64,000 nucleotides of DNA, taken from Salinimicrobium sp050750585 (GTDB lineage: Bacteria; Bacteroidota; Bacteroidia; Flavobacteriales; Flavobacteriaceae). Location of the stretch: positions 62,001 to 126,000 of the forward strand of contig NZ_JBOJLM010000008.1 of NCBI RefSeq assembly GCF_050750585.1, read 5' to 3'. The position numbers and the translations under genes were made by a program. This document shows, piece by piece, positions 18,876-27,405 of this stretch. A model generated the notes under the pieces. It was not told the DNA's origin. It saw only the letters and a program-made list of their open reading frames with translations, and did not search any database. Position 1 is the first letter of the stretch. Each line of letters starts with the position of its first letter.

Positions 18876-19050
18876 AATTTCTACGATTAATTCTTTTAGA
18901 GCAAAAGGATTTTGCGAAAATAATAAAATCTTACACTTTTTTTAGTTTCGGTAATTTACTGTCAATCTAGGAAATAAAGTTCTTCTTTAGAACACCTTAT
19001 TCTAAATTTTACAGAAAACTTTTAAAAAGGTATAATTAATCCTTTCTTTC

Positions 19051-20044
19051 TTATGTAGGAAAACCGTAAGTTTTGATGGCATTATCACGGAAAATCTTTT
19101 CCAGAACTTCAGGTGGCAACGCAAGACCTTTAAAACTTCCGTCGAATTCTGGCGCAGTAAGCTCTTTAGAAGTGGCAAAAAAGTCCCAGTGGGCTTGCCA
19201 CAATCCTTCAAACCGGGCACTAATTTCCTCATCGTTCATGGAACCGTCATCAATAACATCGGTTCCGTATATAATCCTGTCCTGGTATTTGATGAAAAAA
19301 TCTTTTTACTTTTTCAGGATCTTCCATTGCCTGTAGCTGTACATGACAAATACGTTCGGCTAAATCGGTTTTAGAGTTGGGAAATCTTTCCAGGCGTTTA
19401 GCAACTTCGTCCAGGCTGTATTCCATGCTAAAAAGATGCAGCCCCACATATTTCAATTTGGGGTGCTTGATCAACACATTATCCCTGGCTTCCATTTGTG
19501 CTTCATAAGAGGGATAGTCGGGGTTTTTGAACATGTGATATTCAGGGTGATCAGCAAAATAATTTCGGTCACTGTCAACCGTCATTTCTTCTAATGGCAA
19601 CCAGCAGTTACGGGGTTCTCCCTGATGCCCAATAAGCAAAATGTCATTTTTAGCAAGATATTCGTAAATGGGATCAAATCTTTTATCATCAACCATAACA
19701 AATTTCCCATCCTTATCTTTCACCGACTTATCCATCCCGATGTTCTTCCAGATTTTTACACCCGCTGCTCCATTAGCCAAACCATTTTTTATCTGCTGCA
19801 TGGCATGAGGCAACCAGTCTTCAGTATTCCAAAACTGCGTATCAAAGCTAGTGATGAATTTAATTCCCTGAGGATACTCTTTTTGAAGATCATGAATCAC
19901 TGCTTCCTGCTCCTCTATGCTATCAAAAAACGGAATATCAGTATTAATGGATAATAACCTGGCATTCCATCTTTTTGCTAATTCAATCTTAGCAGTTGAA
20001 CGTGTGTTTAAATGAACATGTGCATCTATAAAATTCTCTAGCAT
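19051..20044 (-). pseudogene. Amidohydrolase (TIM-barrel, PF04909-like), frameshifted
   Basis: The reading frame from ATG 20044 carries a metal-dependent hydrolase: DAHVHLN (about 7-13, metal ligands), AGVKIWKNIG (about 93-102), LLIGHQGEP, KYVGLHLFSMEYS. It then leaves frame after residue of about 250 and stops at 19250. The -1 frame continues correctly as FFIKYQDRIIYGTDVIDDGS and runs through a C-terminal domain to 19051 (ends KTYGFPT). Removing one base from the A6 run at 19295-19300 restores a protein of about 330 aa with the expected metal-binding Asp in YGTDV. The defect may be a real mutation, slippage or a sequence error. The family hydrolyses or decarboxylates diverse substrates; a deacetylase or lactonase role for amino sugars would fit the operon but is not shown. 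It lies 114 bp after the aldolase gene. Confidence 0.8.
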
Positions 20045-20158
20045 ACTTGTATTTTTTATGGTAAACCTGTGGGATTAAAACACCTTCAGATTCCCCATTG
20101 ATTTTGGAATTTATTTTTTTTTATCCTCCCTTCCTCCTCCTTTATTGCTTAAAATGAT

Positions 20159-20980
20159 TTAAGCGTTTTTGACCATTTCTAATTTTTCAGAAACTAATTG
20201 AGTGATAGCGTGTGTAGCTACAGGAAAAACTTTTCTAAGATCGATTTCTTCATTAGTTGCCAACCTTTGTTTTAAGGTGTTCATAAAAATATTTTTGATC
20301 TCGGTGGCAAGATTAATTTTACAAATACCGTTAGAAATAGCTCTTTGAACCTGTTCATGAGGTACTCCCGAGCTTCCGTGCAAAACTAAAGTTGCTGCCG
20401 TATTTTCTGCAATTCTTGATAGCAGTTCTATATCTAAATTAGGTTCTTCCTTGTAAAACCCGTGGGCCGTACCAATAGCAATAGCAAGGGCATCTACTCC
20501 GGTAGCATCTACAAAATCTTTCGCTTCTGCCGGTTGAGTGAAACCCTGCTGCCCTCGTTCCTGGCCCAACTTGGCAACAAAGCCGAGCTCTGCCTCTACA
20601 TGCGCCCCGTAACTTTTGGCCTTTTCGACAACTTCACGAGTAATTTTTATATTTTCTTCAAATGGAAGTTCGCTACCGTCTATCATCACAGAATCAAAAC
20701 CTGCATCAAGGCAACTTTGCACCAGCGCTACAGAACCACCATGGTCAAGGTGAATCCAACCTTCAACTCCAAATTGCTTCAAGCCCGCTCTACCAAGTTT
20801 CACGGCAGTATCTAAACCCATATAATCTATAGAGCTTTGGGTAAGCTGAAGTATTATTGGCTCCCCAACATTTGCAGCGGCCTGCAGCACCCCGTGCAGC
20901 GTTTCAAGATTGTAAAAATTGGTAGCCAGTAAACCTCTTTTTTGAGTGGTAAATTCCTGTAATTTCTCTTTTAGATACAT
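20159..20980 (-). CDS. Class II aldolase, GatY/KbaY-like tagatose-bisphosphate aldolase
   Basis: 273 aa class II (zinc) ketose-bisphosphate aldolase. Seen: IHLDHGGS (about 77-84) with a zinc-ligand His and the preceding Asp, the EAELGFV segment (about 135), AIAIGTAHGFYK with another zinc His (about 175-186), VLHGSSGVP (about 208-216) and NLATEIKN (about 230). Length and motifs match GatY/KbaY/AgaY rather than the longer FbaA. It should split tagatose-1,6-bisphosphate into glycerone-phosphate and glyceraldehyde-3-phosphate. It begins one base after the stop of the PfkB kinase gene, in the order agaS-lacC-like-pfkB-gatY-like. Tagatose rather than fructose substrate is inferred from AgaS and the LacC-like kinase. 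Confidence 0.87.
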   Translation of the reverse strand: MYLKEKLQEFTTQKRGLLATNFYNLETLHGVLQAAANVGEPIILQLTQSSIDYMGLDTAVKLGRAGLKQFGVEGWIHLDHGGSVALVQSCLDAGFDSVMIDGSELPFEENIKITREVVEKAKSYGAHVEAELGFVAKLGQERGQQGFTQPAEAKDFVDATGVDALAIAIGTAHGFYKEEPNLDIELLSRIAENTAATLVLHGSSGVPHEQVQRAISNGICKINLATEIKNIFMNTLKQRLATNEEIDLRKVFPVATHAITQLVSEKLEMVKNA

Positions 20981-20981
20981 A

Positions 20982-21926
20982 CTAAAGTTCTTTATTCTCG
21001 ATTTGTTGTTTTTTTAATGCTATTTCTGAAGCTGTAGTAAATGCCGTGGTACCTCCTGCACAGGTTGTATTTAATGAACCCATAAGATTTCCATTTTTTA
21101 AACACGTTTTCCAGGAAGAGCCCTTGAGATATTCATGAATGAATCCGGCATTGAAGGAATCACCTGCACCTATGGCGACTTTAAAATTCCGATTGATAAA
21201 AGGATCTTCAATTATTCGCTCGTCTCCCGAGATCAGTAAGGATCCTTGAGTCCCCATTTTAATAGCTACAGTATTTACTTCAGGTTTTAAGGCTGAAATT
21301 GCCGCCTCCAGGTCGTCTTTTTTGGTAAGATTCAGCAATTCAGACAGGTTTGGAAAAAAAATATCAACATAGGGCAAGACTTCTTTGTAATCAAATTCCC
21401 ATTTATCCTCTGGATCTACCTGTAAATCAAGAGAAGTCGTAAGTCCTGCGGCTTTAGCTTTTTTGAAAATTTCTAAAATGTCTGGTTTAATACCTCTCTG
21501 AAGAAAATAATTTGAAAAGTGAAAGTGATCGAATTCATCTAATGACTTCCATGGAATGTCATGAATTGTAAAGTCTTCCATCGCCCCACAATAGGTCACG
21601 TTAGCCCTATCCTGATCATAGTTCATGACAATGGTAATTCCGGTTTTATGAGTGACAGACTTACTGATAAAATTGGTATCGACATTTTTTTTCTGAAGTT
21701 CACTGAGTACGAACTCTCCAAAACTATCAGCACCAATTTTTCCGCAAAAGGAAGTGAGGGTGCCCATAGTAGCAATATTGGAAGCCATAATGGCTGATGA
21801 GCTACCAAGGGTGAAATCCATTTCTTCAGCGATAATTTCATGGCCTATTCTGGGAAACCCCTCGATCTTGTTTAAGATTAAATCGATATTTAATTCGCCT
21901 ACGACCAGTAATTTTTTATGCTTCAT
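20982..21926 (-). CDS. PfkB-family sugar kinase, possible GalNAc/galactosamine kinase
   Basis: 314 aa ribokinase-like protein. Start VVGELNIDLIL (about 8-18), the glycine-rich GSSSAIMASNIATMG stretch (about 41-55), and the C-terminal PfkB signature GAGDSFNAGF (about 253-262) with catalytic Asp256. It overlaps the LacC-like gene by 11 bp. With two PfkB kinases in one operon, one is expected to phosphorylate tagatose-6-phosphate and the other the free sugar after import. By analogy to AgaK of some Proteobacteria, this one may make GalNAc-6-phosphate. That role is inference; the kinase family is certain. Confidence 0.85.
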   Translation of the reverse strand: MKHKKLLVVGELNIDLILNKIEGFPRIGHEIIAEEMDFTLGSSSAIMASNIATMGTLTSFCGKIGADSFGEFVLSELQKKNVDTNFISKSVTHKTGITIVMNYDQDRANVTYCGAMEDFTIHDIPWKSLDEFDHFHFSNYFLQRGIKPDILEIFKKAKAAGLTTSLDLQVDPEDKWEFDYKEVLPYVDIFFPNLSELLNLTKKDDLEAAISALKPEVNTVAIKMGTQGSLLISGDERIIEDPFINRNFKVAIGAGDSFNAGFIHEYLKGSSWKTCLKNGNLMGSLNTTCAGGTTAFTTASEIALKKQQIENKEL

Positions 21927-22842
21927 GTGTCAACTCTGTTATTTCTACTCTTTGTAAAAGACTTTTTACATCTTTAATTTTTAATTGGCCAAGATCTTCA
22001 AAAAGGCAATTCGCCGCTCCACATGCTACGCCATAAGCCGCTATTTCTTCCAGACTAAGATTCCTGGAAATGGCATGTGCCAGTCCTGCTGTGAGACAAT
22101 CCCCACTACCTACTGTACTTACAACTTTGTCAATTTTTACATTGGCAGCTAAAATTCGATTTTTATAAGCGAACACCAGTCCTTCTTTCCCTTTGGTCAA
22201 GGCAACCAGCTCCACTTTACCCTTCAGAACTTTGAGCACATCCTGAATGTTTTGACTTCCGCATAAATTAAATGCTTCATCCTGATTTAAATGGAGTCCA
22301 AAAAAGCCTTTTTTGAGGGCCTGCTCCAACTGGATTCCAGTACAATCCAATATTGCAGGTATATTTTTACTTTTTCCTGCTTCAATAAGCTGCGAATAAG
22401 CATCTACCGGCGCATTTACCGGCCAGGAACCAGCCATACATAAAATTCCGGCATCGACTATACTCTCCTGAAAAATTCCCATAAAAGAATGCCATTTTTG
22501 AGAGGTAAGCACAGGGCCCGGTTCTAACAATTCAGAATTATTAAAATGAGGTATATGGGATCGAAATGTATAGCATTTCCTGTTGTTTCCTTCAAGCTCA
22601 AGACCTACTGCAAAAACCTTTTTCTGCAAACACTCCTTTCTAATCCAATCTCCTGCACCTCCTGCCCATACTCCCATCAATTTTGATGAGTTTCCCAGTT
22701 CAGCAAGAGCCAACGCCACATGCACTCCTTTGCCTCCCGGATATTCCTCTATTTTTTCTATACGGTTTACCCCACCTACCTCAAAGACATTTAGCCAGGC
22801 ATAGGTATCAATAGAAGGGTTAGGACAAATACTTAGTATCAT
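21916..22842 (-). CDS. LacC/FruK-like 1-phosphofructokinase-family kinase, likely tagatose-6-phosphate kinase
   Basis: 308 aa PfkB-fold kinase with the 1-phosphofructokinase signature: the NPSID motif (about 8-12) near the N-terminus, YPGGKGVHVALALAELG (about 34-50) and GSGDCLTAGLAH (about 244-255) with the catalytic Asp. Members phosphorylate fructose-1-phosphate or tagatose-6-phosphate. Its stop/start overlaps both neighbours (4 bp with AgaS, 11 bp with the second kinase), so translation is probably coupled. Beside AgaS and a GatY-like aldolase, conversion of tagatose-6-phosphate to tagatose-1,6-bisphosphate is the likely reaction. Confidence 0.87.
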   Translation of the reverse strand: MILSICPNPSIDTYAWLNVFEVGGVNRIEKIEEYPGGKGVHVALALAELGNSSKLMGVWAGGAGDWIRKECLQKKVFAVGLELEGNNRKCYTFRSHIPHFNNSELLEPGPVLTSQKWHSFMGIFQESIVDAGILCMAGSWPVNAPVDAYSQLIEAGKSKNIPAILDCTGIQLEQALKKGFFGLHLNQDEAFNLCGSQNIQDVLKVLKGKVELVALTKGKEGLVFAYKNRILAANVKIDKVVSTVGSGDCLTAGLAHAISRNLSLEEIAAYGVACGAANCLFEDLGQLKIKDVKSLLQRVEITELTHEA

Positions 22843-23969
22843 GCCTTTAAGCTGTTTGGTTGGTCATAGATCACCACACCCTCCACAACCCGGCTTATAG
22901 CACCAGATTTCGAAGGATTATCTGGGTCCAGGCCAAGATCCAGGGATTTGTATAAGCCTAATAATTGCCCCACCAGGGCTGCTGTCACTACATGGAAATC
23001 TTCTTCTCCTTTAAACTCGAGGTCAATGTTCAATAGTGGATTTAGTACAGGTTCACGCTGTCTTCCCAGCGTAACGCAAGCTATATTTCTCTCATCCCCC
23101 GCTATAGATTTGGCCAAATCAAGTTCATACTTATAAACGTGATCCTTTGCGGAGAATAAATATACCATTAGAGTCTTTTCATTGGTGACAGCCCGTGGGC
23201 CATGCCTAAATCCAAGGAAAGAATCGTGCTTACAAATAAAAATTCCGTCAGAAAGCTCCTGAAGTTTTAGTCCACATTCCCGTGCAATTCCTAAGAGGGG
23301 GCCGGAACCTAAAAATACAACACGCTCATAATTCCCTGCAGCCAGTTCATGAAAATCTTTCTTTTTCTCCAGAATTCTCTTCGCCTGTCTTACCAGAGAT
23401 TCTATCACCTCTTTCTTTTTCTCTATATTTTCTTCACTAAAGATCAATAAGACACTAAGCAACATGGAAGAAAAACTTCCTGTCATAGCCAAACTTTTAT
23501 CATTGGCACCTTCAGGCAATAAAAAAGCAAAGGCTTTTTTTGGATGGGCCAATGCATATTGGGCCAGTTCGCCTTCTTCATTACAGGTAATCACCAGATG
23601 ATAAGCCTCTTCGCAAAAATGATTTACTAATTTTAGTGTCTCTAAACTTTCAGGACTATTCCCTGAACGAGCGAAAGAAATAAGTAAAGTTGGTTTTTCC
23701 GCGCATAAGAAGGATTCGGGATGAGTTACGATATCGGTAGTAGCAACAGCTCTTGTCGTACGACCGGTTTGTCGTTGAACAATTCCCTGAGCTGCCTCCC
23801 CTATAAAAGCTGAAGACCCGGCACCAGATAAGATAATCTGCAACTCCTTTTTTTCTATAACAGGCTGTAAAAAATCTTTTATTTCTTTCGATCTCTGCTG
23901 AATCAAATTTAGAACTGAATGCCACAATTCTGGTTGGCCTTCGATTTCCTGTTGGGTATATATATTCAC
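22839..23969 (-). CDS. agaS: AgaS-like SIS-domain sugar isomerase/deaminase
   Basis: 376 aa cytoplasmic protein with two SIS domains. The first has LSGAGSSAFIGEAAQGIVQ (about 48-66) and ISFARSGNSPESLETL (about 117-132); the second has VFLGSGPLLGIARECGLKLQE (residues of about 214-233) and the GFRHGPRA segment. This is the pattern of AgaS, which deaminates/isomerises galactosamine-6-phosphate to tagatose-6-phosphate. Start is GTG at 23969 with no better upstream ATG. It is the first gene of the leftward operon and is divergent from the second susC across 419 bp, which likely holds control sites for both. Specificity for galactosamine rather than glucosamine rests on the LacC-like and aldolase genes that follow. 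Confidence 0.88.
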   Translation of the reverse strand: MNIYTQQEIEGQPELWHSVLNLIQQRSKEIKDFLQPVIEKKELQIILSGAGSSAFIGEAAQGIVQRQTGRTTRAVATTDIVTHPESFLCAEKPTLLISFARSGNSPESLETLKLVNHFCEEAYHLVITCNEEGELAQYALAHPKKAFAFLLPEGANDKSLAMTGSFSSMLLSVLLIFSEENIEKKKEVIESLVRQAKRILEKKKDFHELAAGNYERVVFLGSGPLLGIARECGLKLQELSDGIFICKHDSFLGFRHGPRAVTNEKTLMVYLFSAKDHVYKYELDLAKSIAGDERNIACVTLGRQREPVLNPLLNIDLEFKGEEDFHVVTAALVGQLLGLYKSLDLGLDPDNPSKSGAISRVVEGVVIYDQPNSLKA

Positions 23970-24388
23970 AAATTCTATTTTAAGATGGGTGATAAAGTAA
24001 ACTACTTAACTATTCAAGTAAAACTACGAAAAAATTTGTCTTTACAAAAGAAATGAAATATTTCGGAAACTAAAAATATTCGTTTACCTATTATTGTGAA
24101 ATTATTGAACCATAGCACAAGACTTTACTATTCACAATTGCATAATCCTTAATGCTCTATTTCCTGCTATAAATGAGATAAAAGCATCAATAGTGCGGGA
24201 TGGCTTTGATAAAAAGCATCTAAACCCCCAAAGCATTCAGAAATTATTAAATAAATATTAATAATTATTTTGGTAATAAAAATTAAAAAAATAACTTAGC
24301 AGAAGTTAACGAAGAATATTTTCTTTCATTTACTATCTAATTTATATTTAACTTCTTAAAATAATCAAAAAACAACCCACCCAGAATT
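23970..24388. other. Divergent intergenic region between agaS-like and second susC
   Basis: 419 bp, AT-rich, no credible gene. It contains a direct repeat GATAAAAGCATC (24177-24188) and GATAAAAAGCATC (24208-24220), 31 bp apart; the second copy also forms an inverted repeat with an upstream GATGGCTTT. TAACTTAG at about 24292-24299 is close to the -7 box consensus for susC and would give a leader of about 80 nt. These are candidate DeoR-type control sites, but no binding site is established. Confidence 0.45.
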
Positions 24389-27300
24389 ATGAAAAAAATA
24401 GTAATAACCACTTATTTTCTGCTCTTCTCCATCATTATGCTGGGACAAAATATCGTAGAGGTAAGCGGAAAAATCGTAGACAATGACACCGGAATCCCTA
24501 TTCCTGGTGTCAACATCATTGAAAAAGGCACTACTAATGGTACCATGACCGATTTTGACGGGAATTATTTGCTTGAGACTTCCGCCAACGCAACTTTAGT
24601 TATTTCATACTTAGGCTACACCACTCAGGAAATTAATATTAACAACAGAAACGAAATCGATATCGCGCTTCAGCAAGGTGCTGCTGCTTTAGACGAAGTA
24701 GTGGTAGTGGGATATGGCACACAGAAAAGAGAAAGTCTTACTGGGGCTTTAGAAACTGTTGGAGGTGCAGAATTAAGAGATATCACATCCCCTTCTGTGG
24801 AAAATATGCTTAATGGAAAAGCTCCAGGAGTCTATGTGGCTCCAGGGTCCGGGCAGCCAGGTTCAAGAGGAGGTGTGGTAATTCGTGGGCAGGCAACTTT
24901 AAGCGGAACGACCAGCCCTCTTTGGGTAGTAGATGGAGTTATAATAGGATCTGATGCAGGAGAAATGGATCCAGACGATATTGAATCTATAACAATTCTA
25001 AAGGATGCAGCCTCTACCGCCATATATGGTTCACAGGGAGCCAATGGTGTGATTGTAGTAACAACTAAAAGGGCTAAAATGGGAGAAACAACAGTAAGTC
25101 TGTCCTCCAACATTGGCTTTAATGAGTTAACTAACGGAAATCTGGAAATGATGAATGGGACAGAGCTCTATGACTATTATGCCTCATTTTCTAATTCTGA
25201 CCAAATTTCGTTTCCCCGTTGGAATGCTGATTTGCGGAATAGTAACTTTGATTGGTGGAATTTGGCAACAAGAAATGGTTTTACGAAGGATATTAATGTC
25301 TCTGTTCAAGGAGGTAGTGAGACTCTTCGTTCTTATTTGTCCCTGGGTTTATATGATGAACAAGGAGCAGTAAAAGGCTACGATTACACACGTTACAACT
25401 TCAGATTAAATACTGAGTACAGACCAACTGAATGGCTAACAATTAAACCATCTTTGACGGGTTCCCTGCGAGATGTCGAGGACCGTCAATATTCTACAAC
25501 AGCTATGTACTCCAACCTGCCATGGGATAGTCCTTATGATGATGAGGGAAACCTTGTATCTCACCGTTCCAGCAGTTGGGTGAATAGTGCGAGTACAAAT
25601 TATTTATATGATCTCCAATGGAATCACTCGTCAAATAAAAACTACCAGTTCATGGGTAATATGGATTTTGACATCAAACTGACCAATTGGTTAACTTTCT
25701 CTTCTGTCAACAGCTATCGCTACACTCATTATAAAGCTAATGGCTATACCGATCCGCGTTCAAATGGTGGTGAAAGTGTAGGTGGAAGAATAACAGATTA
25801 CCGATCGGAAAGTACCCGCCGATATACTAATCAAATTTTAAGGTTCGATCAAACATGGAGTAAGCACGATCTACAAGGCTTAATAGCTTATGAGTTTAAT
25901 GATTATCTAGGTGCATCTCTCGACGCTTACGGTACAGGTTTTATTCCAGGATTTGAGGTTTTGGATGTGGTGGCCAAACCTGAACGTACTAAAGGAGGTA
26001 TTAGTGAATGGGCCGTTCAATCAGTTCTTTTTAATACTAATTATGCTTATGACCGTAAATATTTAGCTCAGATCTCTTTTCGAAGAGATGGGGCTTCTAA
26101 TTTTGGGGAGAATGCCAAATATGGCAATTTCTTTTCCGTCAGTGGAGGATGGAATATTCATACAGAAAAATGGTTCCGGGCAAAGCAAATAGATGCCTTA
26201 AAATTGCGCGCAGCATATGGCTCAGTAGGAAATAGACCAACATCTCTTTATCCCCAGTACGATTTATACTCTGTTTCTAGTGGTGCTAGTTATAATGAAC
26301 AGCCAGGAGCTCTTATTAGCCAAATAGGAAATAATGACCTCACCTGGGAAAAAACTTATACAAGCGGAATTGGAGTAGACGCAACTGCCTTTAAGAATCG
26401 TTTGAGATTTACTTTTGATTATTACATTAAAAACACAGAAAATATTCTCTATCGGGTTCCCATTACTGGATTGACGGGTGTAACCAGTATATGGCAAAAT
26501 ATTGGTGAAATGCAAAACAAAGGATTTGAGTTTGGTCTTGGAGGAGATGTCATCCAAAATGAAAATTTAATCTGGAGCTTAGATCTCAACTTGGGTCATA
26601 ATACCAATGAATTAACTCAACTGTACAAAACAAAAGATGCTAATGGAAATTACATAGTCAGACCTATAATTATAAGTGATGGACTCGGCATTGCAGGTTC
26701 TGCACAACGCATGTTAGAACCAGGTCGCCCTGTTGACACTTATTACCTCAAGGAATGGGCCGGTGTAAATTCGGAAAATGGATTACCCTTGTGGTATCAG
26801 GTGGAGAGAGATGATGAAGGAAACGAACTATCCAGAACTACTACCAGCAATTACTCAGAAGCTACCTATGAAAAAACAGGAAAGGTGTCTCCTGATCTTT
26901 TTGGTGGTTTTTCAACTGCTATAAATTACAAACAATTTGACCTTAGCGCCATGTTCGGGTTTGCCATAGGAGGTAAAATCTATAACTACTCCCGACAAGA
27001 ATATGATTCCGACGGAACATACACAGACAGAAATCAAATGAAATTGAGACCAGGTTGGAGTCGTTGGGAAAAACCAGGCGACATAGCCACACATCCCATT
27101 GCTAGATATAATAATCAAGACAAAGCAAATGCACCTTCTACACGTTTTTTAGAAGATGGTGATTTTTTGAAGCTACGATCTCTAACGCTAGGATATAATG
27201 TTCCTACCAGCATATTATCAATAGACAATTTGCGTGTTTCTTTATCTGGAGAAAATCTTTTTGTAATTACAGATTACTCCGGAGTAGATCCTGAAATCCC

Positions 27301-27394
27301 AGCAGGTAGCGGGGGAGCTATTATGGGATCAACCGGACCGGGTGTATATCCCTCCACTCGTAAATATATGTTTGGACTCAACGTAACATTTTAA
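24389..27394 (+). CDS. SusC-like TonB-dependent receptor, galactosyl/amino-sugar PUL
   Basis: 1001 aa outer-membrane transporter. Signal peptide to about residue 20 (ends Leu-Gly-Gln), carboxypeptidase-D-regulatory-like domain (about 25-100, SGKIVDNDTGIPIPGVNI), TonB box region DEVVVVGYGTQKRESLTGAL (about 107-126), plug (about 120-230, with KDAASTAIYGSQGANGVIVV), then the barrel ending VTF. Only moderately similar in sequence to the first SusC, as expected for a different glycan. Paired with SusD 12 bp downstream. Divergent from the AgaS-like operon, so uptake and catabolism are probably co-regulated. Confidence 0.95.
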   Translation: MKKIVITTYFLLFSIIMLGQNIVEVSGKIVDNDTGIPIPGVNIIEKGTTNGTMTDFDGNYLLETSANATLVISYLGYTTQEININNRNEIDIALQQGAAALDEVVVVGYGTQKRESLTGALETVGGAELRDITSPSVENMLNGKAPGVYVAPGSGQPGSRGGVVIRGQATLSGTTSPLWVVDGVIIGSDAGEMDPDDIESITILKDAASTAIYGSQGANGVIVVTTKRAKMGETTVSLSSNIGFNELTNGNLEMMNGTELYDYYASFSNSDQISFPRWNADLRNSNFDWWNLATRNGFTKDINVSVQGGSETLRSYLSLGLYDEQGAVKGYDYTRYNFRLNTEYRPTEWLTIKPSLTGSLRDVEDRQYSTTAMYSNLPWDSPYDDEGNLVSHRSSSWVNSASTNYLYDLQWNHSSNKNYQFMGNMDFDIKLTNWLTFSSVNSYRYTHYKANGYTDPRSNGGESVGGRITDYRSESTRRYTNQILRFDQTWSKHDLQGLIAYEFNDYLGASLDAYGTGFIPGFEVLDVVAKPERTKGGISEWAVQSVLFNTNYAYDRKYLAQISFRRDGASNFGENAKYGNFFSVSGGWNIHTEKWFRAKQIDALKLRAAYGSVGNRPTSLYPQYDLYSVSSGASYNEQPGALISQIGNNDLTWEKTYTSGIGVDATAFKNRLRFTFDYYIKNTENILYRVPITGLTGVTSIWQNIGEMQNKGFEFGLGGDVIQNENLIWSLDLNLGHNTNELTQLYKTKDANGNYIVRPIIISDGLGIAGSAQRMLEPGRPVDTYYLKEWAGVNSENGLPLWYQVERDDEGNELSRTTTSNYSEATYEKTGKVSPDLFGGFSTAINYKQFDLSAMFGFAIGGKIYNYSRQEYDSDGTYTDRNQMKLRPGWSRWEKPGDIATHPIARYNNQDKANAPSTRFLEDGDFLKLRSLTLGYNVPTSILSIDNLRVSLSGENLFVITDYSGVDPEIPAGSGGAIMGSTGPGVYPSTRKYMFGLNVTF

Positions 27395-27405
27395 ATAGGA
27401 ATATC

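Noticed and set aside
19295..19300. Programmed ribosomal frameshifting in the amidohydrolase
   Set aside because: There is an A6 run, but on the coding strand it is U6 with no clear slippery heptamer plus downstream structure, and many nearby genes are broken, so mutation or read error is simpler.
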